A DNA stretch of 64,000 nucleotides from Pseudoalteromonas shioyasakiensis (GCA_013391845.1 CP058414.1:3334501-3398500), one strand, 5' to 3'; counted from the stretch's first letter, positions 16,181-26,373 are shown. Numbers and translations: made by a program. The notes: a model not told the origin generated them from the letters alone.

Positions 16181-18134
16181 TAAAGAATTAAAGGCAACAG
16201 CAATGCCATTTAAGAAAACCCGCGCTTGGCTTTTTTCGAGCCTAGCGCTCACCATTACCGCTTACGGCGTGTGGATCATGTTCGATATTTTAAATTCTAA
16301 CGGCATGACACCGCTTGAGTACGCTTTACTAGCATTATTTACAGTTACCTTCGCGTGGATCGTTACAGCTTTTTGTAGTGGCTGCATGGGCTTCATCCTG
16401 CAATTATTTCGTATTGACCCTTTAACCTTAAAACGTCAAAAGCCAATCGAAATTAATCAGCATGCCTTGAGCCAAACTAAAACAGCCATTGTTATGCCTA
16501 TCTACAACGAGGATACAGAGCGTGTAATCGCAGGTTTTGAGGTAAGTTTACGCTCGCTGGCTAAAACAGGGCAAATGCCACATTATGATTTTTACTTGCT
16601 CAGTGACACCCAAAACCCTGAAATTGCACGTAATGAACTTAAAGCGTGGAATGCACTTACTGAGCGCTTAGGTGATTTAGCTAAGCACACTTTTTATCGT
16701 CGCCGTGAAGACAATAAACACCGTAAAGTAGGTAATTTAACTGACTTTTGCGAACGTTGGGGCAGCCAATACGATCACATGGTTGTACTTGATGCCGATA
16801 GCATTATGACGGGTCAATGTATGCTTGAGCTGACTTCTAGCATGATCAGTAATCCAAAATCAGGTTTGATCCAAACTATTCCCATCCCAGTTCGCCAAGA
16901 CACTTTTTTTGGTCGCTTTTTACAGTTTGCATCCATTTTATATAGCCCAATGTTGGCAACAGGGTCTGCTTTTTGGCAAACAAACCAAGCAAATTACTGG
17001 GGTCACAATGCGATTATTCGCGTTGAAGCATTCACTAAATGCTGCGGTTTGCCTGTTCTAAAAGGCAATGCCCCATTTGGTGGTGAAATCTTAAGCCATG
17101 ACTTCGTAGAAGCTTCACTTCTACATCGTAGTGGTTGGGATGTGTTACTGCTTAGTGATATTGAAGGTAGCTACGAAGAAGTACCAAGTAACATTCTCGA
17201 TTACGCAATCCGTGATAGACGTTGGGTGCAAGGTAATATCCAGCATTTAGGTTTATTGCCTAAATCGGGTCTTAAGCTAATGAGTAAAATGCATTTTTTA
17301 TTTGGTGCCACAGCATATATCTCATCGTTAATTTGGTTATCTATGCTGGCATTAAGCACATTAGATGCGGTGACTCGTGCACTTAATAGCGACGTGTACT
17401 TTAACCATGCTTATCAGCTTTTCCCAACTTGGCAAATTGCCAAAACTGACTTAATTGATTCGTTGTTATTTATTACTGCAGTGCTGTTATTACTACCTAA
17501 ATTAATGGGTGTTATTGTGACTTTAGTTCACCGTAATAAGGCCTTTGGTGGCACTATGAAGCTAATTGCAGGTTCACTAATCGAAACGATTTTTGCGATA
17601 GTGATTGCACCGCTAATGATGGTATTTCATAGCTATTTTGTAGTGTGCGTATTTTTAGGTAAAAAAGTAAGTTGGGATGCACAGCCTCGGGAAGGCAGAA
17701 TGGTGCCGTGGAAAGAAGCGATTGGTTATACATTATTTTCGACTATTACGGCGATTATTTGGGGCTCGGTTGCTTACTATTACACACCGACTTTCTTTTG
17801 GTGGTTATCACCGATTTTAGTGGGCCTTATTTTGGCAGCACCAATTGTGCGCTACTCAAGCAGCATCGGCTTAGGTGTTAAAATGCGTAAAATGGGTTTA
17901 TTTTTATGCCCAAGCGAAGTTGAAAACGATGATACCTTAGCGGCACTTCGTGTACACCAACAAGAAATTGCTTTGCCTAAAGATGAACACGCTAACTTTA
18001 GTGTGCCTACATTACCCAATGAATACCCAACGGTAATGCCAATTCAAAGCTTTAAGGCACCATCAGGTAAAAAGCGTAAACAAGTACGCCTCGCTCAAAA
18101 GCGAATAAAAGCCAAGCTATTTGCCAAAAGCTAA
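16152..18134 (+). CDS. opgH: Glucans biosynthesis glucosyltransferase OpgH (MdoH)
   Basis: 660-aa inner-membrane family-2 glycosyltransferase making the linear beta-glucan chain from UDP-glucose. Two N-terminal membrane segments precede the catalytic domain (TAIVMPIYNED, VVLDADSIMTG with the DxD motif, GGEILSHDFVEA and RDRRWVQGN as the QxxRW-type motif), then a group of C-terminal membrane segments. It lacks most of the long N-terminal cytoplasmic extension of E. coli MdoH (847 aa). The start at 16152 overlaps opgG by 29 bases; ATG 16203, with AAAGG ahead, is the alternative. Confidence 0.92.
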   Translation: MSGIQTTSNSKELKATAMPFKKTRAWLFSSLALTITAYGVWIMFDILNSNGMTPLEYALLALFTVTFAWIVTAFCSGCMGFILQLFRIDPLTLKRQKPIEINQHALSQTKTAIVMPIYNEDTERVIAGFEVSLRSLAKTGQMPHYDFYLLSDTQNPEIARNELKAWNALTERLGDLAKHTFYRRREDNKHRKVGNLTDFCERWGSQYDHMVVLDADSIMTGQCMLELTSSMISNPKSGLIQTIPIPVRQDTFFGRFLQFASILYSPMLATGSAFWQTNQANYWGHNAIIRVEAFTKCCGLPVLKGNAPFGGEILSHDFVEASLLHRSGWDVLLLSDIEGSYEEVPSNILDYAIRDRRWVQGNIQHLGLLPKSGLKLMSKMHFLFGATAYISSLIWLSMLALSTLDAVTRALNSDVYFNHAYQLFPTWQIAKTDLIDSLLFITAVLLLLPKLMGVIVTLVHRNKAFGGTMKLIAGSLIETIFAIVIAPLMMVFHSYFVVCVFLGKKVSWDAQPREGRMVPWKEAIGYTLFSTITAIIWGSVAYYYTPTFFWWLSPILVGLILAAPIVRYSSSIGLGVKMRKMGLFLCPSEVENDDTLAALRVHQQEIALPKDEHANFSVPTLPNEYPTVMPIQSFKAPSGKKRKQVRLAQKRIKAKLFAKS

Positions 18135-18143
18135 ACAAAAAAA

Positions 18144-18166
18144 AACCGCTCAATGAGCGGTTTTTT
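18144..18166. terminator. Bidirectional terminator between opgH and pstS
   Basis: AACCGCT, loop CAATG, AGCGGTT with T6 after it and a run of A before it, so it can serve both the + strand opgH and the minus strand pstS that ends at 18187. Confidence 0.85.
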
Positions 18167-18186
18167 CATCTATGTCTGTATGGTTG

Positions 18187-19155
18187 TTACAGAAGGCCTA
18201 GCTTTTTAAGTTCAGCCATTGCCATTTTGCCTGAAAGTGGCACATAACCATCTTTCTCAACAATTTTTTGACCGTCTACAGAAAGAACCATTTTTAAGAA
18301 CTCTGCATCGATTGGTGAAAGCGGTTTGTTAGGGTGCTTGTTCACATAAACGTATAAGAAACGAGATAGTGGGTATTTACCTTTTGCAACGTTTTCTAAT
18401 GTTGCATCAACAAAGTTATCGCCTTTCTTAGAAAGTGGAACTGTACGTACACCTGACGTTTTATAACCGATACCTGAGTAACCAATCGCATTCACAGAAG
18501 AAGAGATTGACTGTACTACAGATGCAGAACCTGGTTGTTCGTTTACGTTGTTACGGAAGTCACCTTTACACAGTGCTTTCTTCTTGAAGTAACCGTAAGT
18601 ACCCGATACTGAGTTACGACCGTAAAGCTGGATATCTTTTGCAGCCCAATCACCCTCAAGACCTACTTCGCTCCAACGATTAACTTGTGCATCAGCACCA
18701 CATTTACGTGTAGAAGAGAAAATCGCATCAACTTGGTCAATACGTAAACCTTTGATTGGGTTATCTTTGTGTACGAATACAGCTAGAGCATCGATTGCAA
18801 CGCGTACTTCAGTTGGCTTGTAGCCGTAACGCTTTTCGAATGCTTCGATTTCTTTTGACTTCATACGACGGCTCATTGGGCCGAAGTTTGCTGTACCTTC
18901 AGTTAATGCTGGAGGAGCAGTTGAAGAACCCGCTGCTTGGATTTGAATGTTTACGTTTGGATAGAAGCGCTTGTACTCTTCTGCCCAGAACGTCATCATG
19001 TTAGCAAGAGTGTCAGAACCTACAGATGAGAAGTTACCAGAGATACCACTTGTTTTAGTGTACTCAGGCATATCTTTATCAACTGCAGCTGCTTGTGCTG
19101 ATACAAATGTTGTTACAGCCACACCCATTGCGGCAACGAGATTTTTGAATTTCAT
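18187..19155 (-). CDS. pstS: PstS-like phosphate-binding protein
   Basis: 322-aa periplasmic substrate-binding protein of the PBP-like (PstS) family. The signal peptide runs to about residue 23 (ending AQAAA). Phosphate-loop-like residues occur in [23 protein letters not shown] and [12 protein letters not shown]. It would capture phosphate for a Pst ABC transporter or sense phosphate for PhoR; pstCAB are not in the window. It lies downstream of phoR on the same strand, but the 91-base gap carries TGTCAT-type Pho repeats, so it probably has its own PhoB-driven promoter. Confidence 0.88.
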   Translation of the reverse strand: MKFKNLVAAMGVAVTTFVSAQAAAVDKDMPEYTKTSGISGNFSSVGSDTLANMMTFWAEEYKRFYPNVNIQIQAAGSSTAPPALTEGTANFGPMSRRMKSKEIEAFEKRYGYKPTEVRVAIDALAVFVHKDNPIKGLRIDQVDAIFSSTRKCGADAQVNRWSEVGLEGDWAAKDIQLYGRNSVSGTYGYFKKKALCKGDFRNNVNEQPGSASVVQSISSSVNAIGYSGIGYKTSGVRTVPLSKKGDNFVDATLENVAKGKYPLSRFLYVYVNKHPNKPLSPIDAEFLKMVLSVDGQKIVEKDGYVPLSGKMAMAELKKLGLL

Positions 19156-19205
19156 AGGGGTTACTCCGATTTGTTCGTCCCATTTCCTAACTGCGGTCTA
19201 CTCTA

Positions 19206-19255
19206 ATGACACTAGATGACAGTTAGATTACCCTTAAATGACATTTTTATGACTT
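19206..19255 (-). promoter_or_regulatory. Pho-box repeats upstream of pstS
   Basis: On the minus strand, GTCAT units start at 19253, 19242, 19220 and 19210, spaced 11, 22 and 10 bases. The first pair reads AAGTCAT-AAAA-ATGTCAT, which has the exact 11-bp period of the PhoB consensus CTGTCAT-N4-CTGTCAT. The first unit overlaps the 3' end of phoR. Confidence 0.75.
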
Positions 19256-20587
19256 TGCTGTTTTTTCGGTTTTTTCCGTTTTATTTGCAATACGCACGAT
19301 TTTATCGCTACCGAATGCGAACGCAAAGGTCGAGCCTTGTCCCAACTTACTGCTGATATCTAAGCGACTGTCATGCCTTGTAAGTACATGTTTTGTAATA
19401 GCTAAACCTAAACCAGAACCACCTGTAGTGCGGCTACGAGCCTTATCAACACGATAAAAGCGCTCGGTTAAACGATTAATATGTTCAGCGGCAATACCAT
19501 CACCATTATCGGTCACACTAAACGCGGCTTGGTTATTTTTTAACTGCCAATCAACCACAATCTTGCCACCTGGCTTTGTGTAATGAATGGCATTAAATAC
19601 TAAGTTAGAAAAGGCACTCCTTAATTCGTCTTCGGCCCCTTTAATATCTAAACTTGCATCAACATTAAAAATAAGCTCATGGCCTTTCTCTTGGTTTAAT
19701 GACTTTGCTTCGGTTTGAATATAAGTAAGTAGCTGAGGCACATTTACTGGCTTGTCGTTATCTTGCCGACGCGCTCCTTCAATTCGCGATAACGACAGTA
19801 ATTGATTAACCAAGCTATCCATACGCTGACATTGCTCAAGCATGGTTGTTTGTGCTTTTTGCCACATAGCAGGGGGAGGTAAGCTGTCAGAATCAAGCAT
19901 TTCTAAGTAGCCTGTCACCACAGTAAGCGGTGTTCTCAGCTCATGAGAAACATTGGCCACAAAGTCTTTTCGCATCTGCTCAAGTTGCTTTAAACGTGTA
20001 ACATCACGTACCACCATCATCAATTGTGAACTTGCATAGGGCATAACACGAAACTCTAACGTTTGATCGTAGCTATGGCCGCCATCAAGCTCAAGTGGTT
20101 CGTCAAAACATGCTTTATGCATATACTTTGCAAATTTAGGATCGCGAATGAGATTATCTAAGCGTTGTCCATGATCAGTTGGCCACTGTAAACCTAAAAC
20201 TTTTAAAGCCAGTTGGTTACACCAAATGATGCTTAGATCTTTTTGTAGTACTACAACCGCATCAGGTACGGCTTCTGCACCATCTCGAAAGCGGCGAATT
20301 AAATCTGCCAGCTCATTGCGCTTTTTACGGTTACGATGTTGTAAATGATAAATTCCTTCAAAGACCTGCTCCCAAGCCCCCTCCCCTTCAGGTGGGTTAA
20401 AGCTACGTTGATTTAGAAGCCAATCACTAAGGCGATATAATTGATGATAATGCCAAATTAAAAGTGCAAAAGAGCCTAAAAATAAAAGCAAAAAAGGCGC
20501 ACCTACAAGTACGCCAACTAATAACAAAGGTAAGAAATACATAAACAGACGTTTTGCTAACGCCTGTTTATTCACTACTCGATACAT
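19247..20587 (-). CDS. phoR: Phosphate regulon sensor kinase PhoR
   Basis: 446-aa inner-membrane sensor kinase, partner of PhoB. N-terminal membrane segments (about residues 12-45), a PhoR-type linker, a PAS domain around 95-195, then HisKA with FVANVSHELRTPL (His215) and HATPase with the N-box NLVFNAIHYT and G-boxes DNGDGIA and GSGLGLAI. PhoR phosphorylates PhoB in low phosphate and removes phosphate when Pst signals plenty. It is 56 bases after phoB. The 3' end doubles as part of the pstS promoter region. Confidence 0.94.
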   Translation of the reverse strand: MYRVVNKQALAKRLFMYFLPLLLVGVLVGAPFLLLFLGSFALLIWHYHQLYRLSDWLLNQRSFNPPEGEGAWEQVFEGIYHLQHRNRKKRNELADLIRRFRDGAEAVPDAVVVLQKDLSIIWCNQLALKVLGLQWPTDHGQRLDNLIRDPKFAKYMHKACFDEPLELDGGHSYDQTLEFRVMPYASSQLMMVVRDVTRLKQLEQMRKDFVANVSHELRTPLTVVTGYLEMLDSDSLPPPAMWQKAQTTMLEQCQRMDSLVNQLLSLSRIEGARRQDNDKPVNVPQLLTYIQTEAKSLNQEKGHELIFNVDASLDIKGAEDELRSAFSNLVFNAIHYTKPGGKIVVDWQLKNNQAAFSVTDNGDGIAAEHINRLTERFYRVDKARSRTTGGSGLGLAITKHVLTRHDSRLDISSKLGQGSTFAFAFGSDKIVRIANKTEKTEKTAKS

Positions 20588-20643
20588 ACACTCACTTTAC
20601 CTTAAGTATGTAAATTAGCTTGTTAAGGTCATTCCTATGACAC

Positions 20644-21333
20644 TTATAATTTACTTGAAAAACGATAGCCTGCACCGCGAACGGTTTGCACTAAACGGTC
20701 ATGCCCCAATGGTGCAATAGCTTTACGTAGACGACGAATATGCACATCAACAGTACGGTCTTCTACGTATACATTTGTACCCCATACATGATCAAGTAAT
20801 TGTTCACGGCTGTAAACACGTTCAGGATGAGTCATGAAAAAATGCAGTAGTCTAAATTCAGTAGGCCCCATATCTAATTCACTACCTTCTGATGTTACAC
20901 GGTGTGAAATAGGGTCAAGACGTAAACCATGTACTTCAATGGCTTCTTCTAATGAGGTTGGTGAAACGCGTCGAATAACCGCTTTAATACGCGCCATTAA
21001 TTCTTTTGGCGAAAATGGTTTTGTTACGTAGTCATCAGCGCCAACTTCAAGACCGCGTACTTTGTCTTCTTCTTCGCCGCGTGCTGTCAGCATAATGATA
21101 GGAATTTGACGAGTATATTCGCTTTGCTTAAATTTTTTCGCAATTTGAATACCGCTACCACCTGGTAACATCCAATCTAATAAAACCATATCTGGGTATG
21201 GCTCTACCATTGCTTCAATTGCAGAGTCATAATCTTCTGCTTCAATTGCTTGAAAACCATTTTGCTCTAAAACAAAAACCAGCATCTCTCTGATAGGTGC
21301 TTCGTCATCGACGACTAGTACTTTACGTGACAT
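20644..21333 (-). CDS. phoB: Phosphate regulon response regulator PhoB
   Basis: 229-aa OmpR-family regulator. Receiver domain residues 1-120 with acidic pair Asp9/Asp10, phospho-acceptor Asp53 (LLDWMLPGG), switch Thr in [11 protein letters not shown] and Lys in YVTKPF; the winged helix follows, ending [17 protein letters not shown]. When phosphorylated it binds Pho boxes and recruits sigma-70 RNA polymerase. Pho-box-like repeats lie just upstream (21374-21400), which fits the usual autoregulation. Confidence 0.96.
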   Translation of the reverse strand: MSRKVLVVDDEAPIREMLVFVLEQNGFQAIEAEDYDSAIEAMVEPYPDMVLLDWMLPGGSGIQIAKKFKQSEYTRQIPIIMLTARGEEEDKVRGLEVGADDYVTKPFSPKELMARIKAVIRRVSPTSLEEAIEVHGLRLDPISHRVTSEGSELDMGPTEFRLLHFFMTHPERVYSREQLLDHVWGTNVYVEDRTVDVHIRRLRKAIAPLGHDRLVQTVRGAGYRFSSKL

Positions 21334-21373
21334 TCCAATTTATCTCTTTCGTTAGCGAACTGGTTTCATTATT

Positions 21374-21400
21374 ATGACTAAGTATGACATTTTTATGAAA
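21374..21400 (-). promoter_or_regulatory. Pho box upstream of phoB
   Basis: Minus strand shows TTTCAT-AAAA-ATGTCAT-ACT-TAGTCAT: three TCAT units spaced 11 and 10 bases. The core CATAAAAATGTCAT is identical to the one before pstS. It lies about 40 bases before the phoB start. Confidence 0.75.
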
Positions 21401-21479
21401 GTCTAACGAGTAATTGAAAAAGCGCAAAAGAATCAATGCAAAAATAGCCATTTTTTACGCTTAAAAGATGAATTCGAGA

Positions 21480-22430
21480 TTAAAAGTCATACCTTAAAGT
21501 GACCGCCACATGATCTTCATCAGCATTATTATCTAGTGAGAATTGCGTATACCACATATACATACGTGCTTGTTTTGACAGGCTTCGTTCAACACCAACA
21601 GAGGTACCGCTACCCGAGTCTTTCAACTTTCCAAAGCTGCCATCAGTATCTTGATACTGCGCTAGTAACTTATATTTATCGATTTTGTAAGATGCGCTCA
21701 CTAAAAAACCATCTTCTTTGTTAGAACCTGTTACTTTTTCACTTTGTTGATACATACCGCCTAAGGTTAAATCACCTAATTTACCTTGCGCCGTAAACCG
21801 TGTTGTATCGTAGCCGGCTACTTTACTATCGTGGGCAACACTTACGAAGTAAGGCGCTTTTTTAAATTTACTATCGCCATACATAAATGCCGCAGAAACG
21901 CCGGTTTCTTCATCTTGTTTGGAATTATCTTCAGCAATATAAGTGACCACAAATTGCATATTGCCGACAACGGGCGAACTATAATGAACCACGTCGCCAA
22001 GACGATTTTCACCATTAAACAAGGCTTTAACATCTCCATTAAAGTCGTTCATTAAATCAATTTTACCCTGCGATACCTTTAACGCGGTATCGTGACGACC
22101 AAGCACTACCTGCCCATAACTGCCTTGAAGGCCAACATATTGATTACGAGCGGTAATATTCTCTTCAGTTTTACCATCACTATCTTGATCAGCCGCATTT
22201 ACTGCAAATTCAAACTTATATACAGCTTTTAAACCATCACTTATTTCACCGCTACCCTTGATCCCCATACGTGAGTTATAGCTCTCAATGGAAGTTTCAC
22301 TGCCATCGCCAGTATCGCTATTAGCAACCCCTAAATGGGCCCGACCATACACATCTACGGCTTCAGCAGCACTATGAAATGAAATAAAGCACATTGCAAA
22401 GCTCGACAACATCATGGCAGGTTTATTCAT
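21480..22430 (-). CDS. Gram-negative general porin (OmpC/OmpF superfamily)
   Basis: 316-aa outer-membrane porin. From the ATG at 22430 it has a signal peptide of about 23 residues (MNKPAMML... ending AAEA), then VDVYGRAHLGV, the usual first strand of a 16-strand porin; GLKAVYKFEF, YVGLQGSYGQVVLGRHDTA (loop 3 start) and a terminal aromatic (LRYDF) fit the family. This start has AAGGA eight bases ahead; an in-frame ATG at 22490 would bury the signal peptide. The gene sits between phoB and fba, and the 400 bases upstream hold an unusual GATC repeat array. No TGTCAT Pho box is seen in its own upstream region. Confidence 0.9.
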   Translation of the reverse strand: MNKPAMMLSSFAMCFISFHSAAEAVDVYGRAHLGVANSDTGDGSETSIESYNSRMGIKGSGEISDGLKAVYKFEFAVNAADQDSDGKTEENITARNQYVGLQGSYGQVVLGRHDTALKVSQGKIDLMNDFNGDVKALFNGENRLGDVVHYSSPVVGNMQFVVTYIAEDNSKQDEETGVSAAFMYGDSKFKKAPYFVSVAHDSKVAGYDTTRFTAQGKLGDLTLGGMYQQSEKVTGSNKEDGFLVSASYKIDKYKLLAQYQDTDGSFGKLKDSGSGTSVGVERSLSKQARMYMWYTQFSLDNNADEDHVAVTLRYDF

Positions 22431-22523
22431 GGTAGCGATCCTTAATTTAAGCAGTAACTTAAAAATCGAACATAAAGGGCTTTTGGTCAAGGCAAGGGGG
22501 AAATATTTCGCCTAAAAATTACG

Positions 22524-22770
22524 GATCACTGATCTACTAACTTAACCAGATCAGGATCAGGTTTTTACTAAGTCGATCAATCTCAGATCAGTTTTTTACT
22601 TAGAGAATAAGATAACTTGTTGATTTAATGTTAAGGTGATCTGTAATTCGTTTAAAAGGTGAGCAATAAAAAGTCAGTGATCAGTATCCAACTAGTAAAA
22701 TAATGATCTGTGAAAGCCAAGGTTAGTAAAACATTGATCCTGGAATGTTCGAGTAAGTATATCGTTGATC
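22524..22770. repeat. Iteron-like array: two mirrored triplets of an 18-bp GATC motif
   Basis: Six 18-bp copies of a motif close to STWAGTAAAAMMNTGATC. Three are on the minus strand (22586-22603, 22555-22572, 22524-22541) and three on the plus strand (22691-22708, 22722-22739, 22753-22770). Neighbouring copies are exactly 31 bp apart in both groups, so each 80-bp arm is three units of 31 bp, and the arms form an imperfect inverted repeat around 22604-22690. The element has 11 GATC sites (22524, 22531, 22549, 22555, 22575, 22586, 22638, 22679, 22705, 22736, 22767), about eleven times the chance rate. Spacing near three helical turns suggests cooperative protein binding on one face; GATC suggests Dam sensitivity. 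It lies between the fba terminator and the porin start. Function unknown. Confidence 0.85.
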
Positions 22771-22789
22771 CGGCTTGAGCAAGGCATAA

Positions 22790-22818
22790 AAAAACCGGCA
22801 TCTGAAGCCGGTTTTTTC
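22790..22818 (-). terminator. fba terminator
   Basis: Minus strand: AACCGGC, loop TTCAGAT, GCCGGTT then T-rich; both flanks carry runs (A before, T after), so it can work in both directions. It lies 15 bases after the fba stop. Confidence 0.85.
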
Positions 22819-22831
22819 AATTTACTATCAA

Positions 22832-23896
22832 TTATTTGATTTGTGGATCAAGTTCACCCGATAAGTATTTAAGGTGCATATCATCTAAAGAGATAGGCTT
22901 GATCTTAGCTGCTTGACCAGCAGTACCAAAGGCTTCGTAACGAGCAACACAGATCTCTGTCATTGCTTTCGTTGCTTCAGCTAGGTATTTACGTGGATCG
23001 AAATTAGCTGGATTTAAAGCCAAGTGACGACGAATAGCACCTGTTGACGCTAAACGAAGATCAGTATCGATATTTACTTTACGAACACCGTATTTAATAC
23101 CTTCAATGATCTGCTCTACTGGCACACCATAGGTCTCAGGGATTTCACCACCGTATTGGTTGATCACTTCTAACCACTCTTGTGGTACTGAAGACGACCC
23201 ATGCATTACTAGGTGAGTGTTAGGGATACGTGCGTGGATCTCTTTGATGCGATCAATTGCTAAGATATCGTCTGTTGGTGGACGAGTGAATTTATACGCA
23301 CCATGTGAAGTACCACAAGCGATAGCAAGTGCATCAACTTTAGTTTTACGAACAAAATCAGCTGCTTCTTCAGGATCTGTTAGCATTTGATCAGTGGAAA
23401 GTTTACCTTCTGCACCAACACCGTCTTCTTCACCTGCTTCTCCTGTTTCAAGTGAACCTAGAACACCTAGCTCGCCTTCAACAGATACACCACACGCATG
23501 GGCCATTTCAACGGTTTGACGAGTCACATCAACATTGTATTCGTAGCTTGAAGGGGTTTTACCATCAGACATTAATGAGCCATCCATCATAACTGATGAA
23601 AAGCCTAACTGGATTGAGCGCTGACATACACCTGGTGAAGTACCGTGGTCTTGGTGCATTACAACTGGAATATGAGGCCATTCTTCAACGGCTGCTAAAA
23701 TCATATGACGAATAAAAGGGGCACCAGCATAGGCACGTGCGCCTGCTGAGCCTTGTACAATTACAGGGCTGTTTGTTTTATCAGCCGCTTCCATAATTGC
23801 ACGCATTTGCTCTTGGTTATTAACGTTAAAAGCAGGTACGCCGTAACCATTTTCAGCTGCATGATCAAGAAGTTGTCGCATACTGATTAAAGCCAT
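22832..23896 (-). CDS. fba: Class II fructose-bisphosphate aldolase (Calvin-cycle subtype)
   Basis: 354-aa zinc aldolase interconverting fructose-1,6-bisphosphate and two triose phosphates. Start [19 protein letters not shown] is the usual one and has GGAG eight bases ahead (ATG 23896); an in-frame start at 23974 only adds 26 unlikely residues. Zinc/catalytic signatures [18 protein letters not shown] and MHGSSSVP are present. Length and sequence match the class II subgroup also found in Calvin-cycle bacteria, used here for glycolysis and gluconeogenesis. It is the last gene of the epd-pgk-fba cluster, 196 bases after pgk. Confidence 0.95.
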   Translation of the reverse strand: MALISMRQLLDHAAENGYGVPAFNVNNQEQMRAIMEAADKTNSPVIVQGSAGARAYAGAPFIRHMILAAVEEWPHIPVVMHQDHGTSPGVCQRSIQLGFSSVMMDGSLMSDGKTPSSYEYNVDVTRQTVEMAHACGVSVEGELGVLGSLETGEAGEEDGVGAEGKLSTDQMLTDPEEAADFVRKTKVDALAIACGTSHGAYKFTRPPTDDILAIDRIKEIHARIPNTHLVMHGSSSVPQEWLEVINQYGGEIPETYGVPVEQIIEGIKYGVRKVNIDTDLRLASTGAIRRHLALNPANFDPRKYLAEATKAMTEICVARYEAFGTAGQAAKIKPISLDDMHLKYLSGELDPQIK

Positions 23897-24050
23897 TTGG
23901 TATTCTCCAAATTGTATCGACAGTAGTTCCCTACTATCTAGTTTGAACGGATAAGTTATTTTTTGATGCATCACTGCATCACGAAAAGCTTGCGCTAACC
24001 GTAACAGCTGTAAATAAAACGAGGGTGAGAGGTATTTTATAAACAGCTAA

Positions 24051-24081
24051 ACCAGCGTAATTACTTAATAATTACGCTGGT
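24051..24081 (-). terminator. Hairpin after pgk
   Basis: ACCAGCGTAATTA and TAATTACGCTGGT form a perfect 13-bp stem with a 5-base loop, 12 bases beyond the pgk stop. The T-run is short (TTT), so it may attenuate or protect the mRNA between pgk and fba rather than stop all transcription. Confidence 0.6.
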
Positions 24082-24092
24082 ATACGCACTAA

Positions 24093-25268
24093 TTACTTAG
24101 CGCGTTCTTCAAGCATAGCAACTGCTGGTAATTTTTTCCCTTCTAAAAATTCAAGGAAAGCACCACCACCGGTTGAAATGTAAGAAACTTTATCGGCAAT
24201 GCCGTATTTATCAATCGCTGCAAGCGTATCACCGCCACCAGCAATCGAGAATGCATTTGAGTTAGCAATGGCATCAGCAATAGCACGAGTGCCGTTACCA
24301 AATTGATCAAATTCAAATACACCTACTGGACCATTCCATACAACTGTACCTGCATTAGCAATGATTTTTGCTAATTGGTTTGCTGTATCTGGACCAATAT
24401 CGAAGATCATATCTTCGTCTGTTACTTCATTCACATCTTTTAATGTTGCCACTGCAGATTCAGAGAACTCATTACCTACAACAACATCAGTTGGTACCGG
24501 GATTTCACCGTTATTGGCTTTTGCCGCCGCACTTAATTTGTTTGCTTCATCAATTAAATCAGCTTCAAATAAAGACTTACCTACCGGGTGACCTGCCGCT
24601 GCAATGAAGGTATTAGCAATACCACCACCGGTTACAAGTTGATCAACCACTTTAGAAAGTGAATCAAGTACAGTTAACTTAGTCGATACTTTAGAGCCAC
24701 CAACGATAGCTACTAAAGGACGAGCTGGTTTATCAAGTGCTTTACCTAGTGCGTCTAACTCTGCTGCAAGTAGTGGTCCTGCACATGCAACGTCAGCAAA
24801 TAAACCCACACCGTGAGTAGATGCTTGTGCACGGTGAGCCGTACCAAATGCGTCCATTACGTAAACATCACATAATGCAGCTAGTTTTTTAGACAGAGCT
24901 TCGTCGTTTTTCTTTTCGCCAGCGTTAAAACGGACGTTTTCGAAAACAACTACTTCGTTATCAGCAACGTCTACGCCCTCTAGGTAGTCTTTTTCAAGAC
25001 GAACAGTTTGCTCAAGTGCGTCATTTAAATAATTAACTACAGGGGCAAGTGAAAAGGCTTCATCATATTCCCCTTCCGTAGGGCGGCCAAGGTGTGACAT
25101 TACCATTACTTTAGCGCCTTTTTCTAACGCTAATTTGATTGTAGGTAATGCTGCACGAATACGTGCGTCAGAGGTCACTTTACCTTCTTTTACAGGCACA
25201 TTTAAATCTTCACGAATTAACACGCGTTTGCCGTTTAAATCTAAATCTGCCATTTTAATGACCGACAT
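24093..25268 (-). CDS. pgk: Phosphoglycerate kinase
   Basis: 391-aa cytosolic glycolytic enzyme transferring phosphate between 1,3-bisphosphoglycerate and ADP. N-terminal [12 protein letters not shown], substrate-binding [31 protein letters not shown], and the C-terminal nucleotide-binding [13 protein letters not shown] are intact, and the length is standard. It follows epd by 42 bases; a strong stem after its stop (24051-24081) lies before fba. Confidence 0.97.
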   Translation of the reverse strand: MSVIKMADLDLNGKRVLIREDLNVPVKEGKVTSDARIRAALPTIKLALEKGAKVMVMSHLGRPTEGEYDEAFSLAPVVNYLNDALEQTVRLEKDYLEGVDVADNEVVVFENVRFNAGEKKNDEALSKKLAALCDVYVMDAFGTAHRAQASTHGVGLFADVACAGPLLAAELDALGKALDKPARPLVAIVGGSKVSTKLTVLDSLSKVVDQLVTGGGIANTFIAAAGHPVGKSLFEADLIDEANKLSAAAKANNGEIPVPTDVVVGNEFSESAVATLKDVNEVTDEDMIFDIGPDTANQLAKIIANAGTVVWNGPVGVFEFDQFGNGTRAIADAIANSNAFSIAGGGDTLAAIDKYGIADKVSYISTGGGAFLEFLEGKKLPAVAMLEERAK

Positions 25269-25310
25269 GGACTTCTCCTTTGTTAACGATACTAATATTA
25301 TATTTATAAA

Positions 25311-26327
25311 TTATTGACTTACAGCCATCATCGCACGCGCGGTATCGAGCATACGATTCGCAAAGCCCCACTCATTATCACACCATACTAACAACTTTAT
25401 CAGTCGTTTATGACTAACACGTGTCTGAGTGCCATCTATGATACAAGAATGTGGGTCATGATTAAAATCTACTGATACCAATGGCTCTTCTGTGTAGCTT
25501 AATATACCCTCAAGACGATCTTTGGCTGCTAACTTAAGTGCTTGATTGACAGTCGCTAAATTGACATCTGTATTCACTGTTACACTTAAATCCATCGCCG
25601 TAACATTGATAGTTGGTACACGAACAGCGATAGCTTCAAAGCGGCTATGAAACTTAGGTAAAATACGCTCAATACCTCGAGCAAGCTTAGTATCTACCGG
25701 AATGATAGACTGGCTTGCAGCACGAGTACGACGTAAATCATGATGATAGGCATCAATCACTTGCTGATCATGCATCGAGGCATGAATCGTCGTAATTGCT
25801 CCAGATTCAATCGAAAATGCGTCATCTAACACTTTAATCACTGGCACAATACAATTCGTGGTGCATGAGCCATTAGAAACAATGGTATGTTCTGCTTTTA
25901 ATTCATCATCGTTAATACCATACACAATCGTGGCATCAACATCAGCATCTGCAGGCTGTGAAAACAATACTTTTTTTGCACCAGCAGTTATGTGTAGCTC
26001 TGCATGTTCACGAGAGTGATACACCCCAGTGCATTCAAGAACCACGTCAACATCAAGTGTTTTCCAAGGCAGTTCTACAGGGTTTTCTTCTGCAAACAAA
26101 GCAATAGAATCATTAGCAACCGTTAAAGTATCTTCACCAAGATTAACAGGGAAAGAAAAGCGGCCGTGAGATGTATCGTATTTAAGGAGATGGGCAATGC
26201 CCTTAGGGTCGGCTAATTCGTTAATAGCGACAATTTTGATTTGATCTTCAAGCCCAGATTCATACAGAGCACGGACGATATTACGCCCGATTCGACCAAA
26301 ACCATTAATTGCAAGTTTGATTGCCAT
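25311..26327 (-). CDS. epd: D-erythrose-4-phosphate dehydrogenase
   Basis: 338-aa GAPDH-family enzyme, the Epd branch, which oxidises erythrose-4-phosphate to 4-phosphoerythronate for pyridoxal phosphate synthesis. Rossmann motif [15 protein letters not shown], catalytic SNGSCTTNC and [19 protein letters not shown] are clear. The Epd-typical [15 protein letters not shown] and neighbours pgk and fba, as in E. coli, favour Epd over plain GAPDH, though glyceraldehyde-3-phosphate activity cannot be excluded. Upstream is a duplicated 75-78-bp segment (26374-26501). Confidence 0.9.
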   Translation of the reverse strand: MAIKLAINGFGRIGRNIVRALYESGLEDQIKIVAINELADPKGIAHLLKYDTSHGRFSFPVNLGEDTLTVANDSIALFAEENPVELPWKTLDVDVVLECTGVYHSREHAELHITAGAKKVLFSQPADADVDATIVYGINDDELKAEHTIVSNGSCTTNCIVPVIKVLDDAFSIESGAITTIHASMHDQQVIDAYHHDLRRTRAASQSIIPVDTKLARGIERILPKFHSRFEAIAVRVPTINVTAMDLSVTVNTDVNLATVNQALKLAAKDRLEGILSYTEEPLVSVDFNHDPHSCIIDGTQTRVSHKRLIKLLVWCDNEWGFANRMLDTARAMMAVSQ

Positions 26328-26373
26328 GAAGAAGAAAATCCACTCTATTTGCTTGCAGATAAAGGCAGCTGCC

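Larger units (their letters stand above)
22431..22831. other. Intergenic region between porin and fba
   Basis: 401 bases without a gene. It contains the fba terminator (22793-22818), the GATC repeat array (22524-22770) and, next to the porin start, about 90 bases that must hold its core promoter and ribosome site. No DnaA box (TTATNCACA) was found. Confidence 0.6.

Noticed and set aside
22430..22490. Porin start at 22490
   Set aside because: It would place 20 residues ahead of a normal signal peptide; ATG 22430 has a good ribosome site.
22524..22770. Chromosomal replication origin (oriC) because of the GATC cluster
   Set aside because: No DnaA boxes, no AT-rich 13-mers or dnaA/gidA neighbours, and the repeated unit is not the oriC 9-mer.
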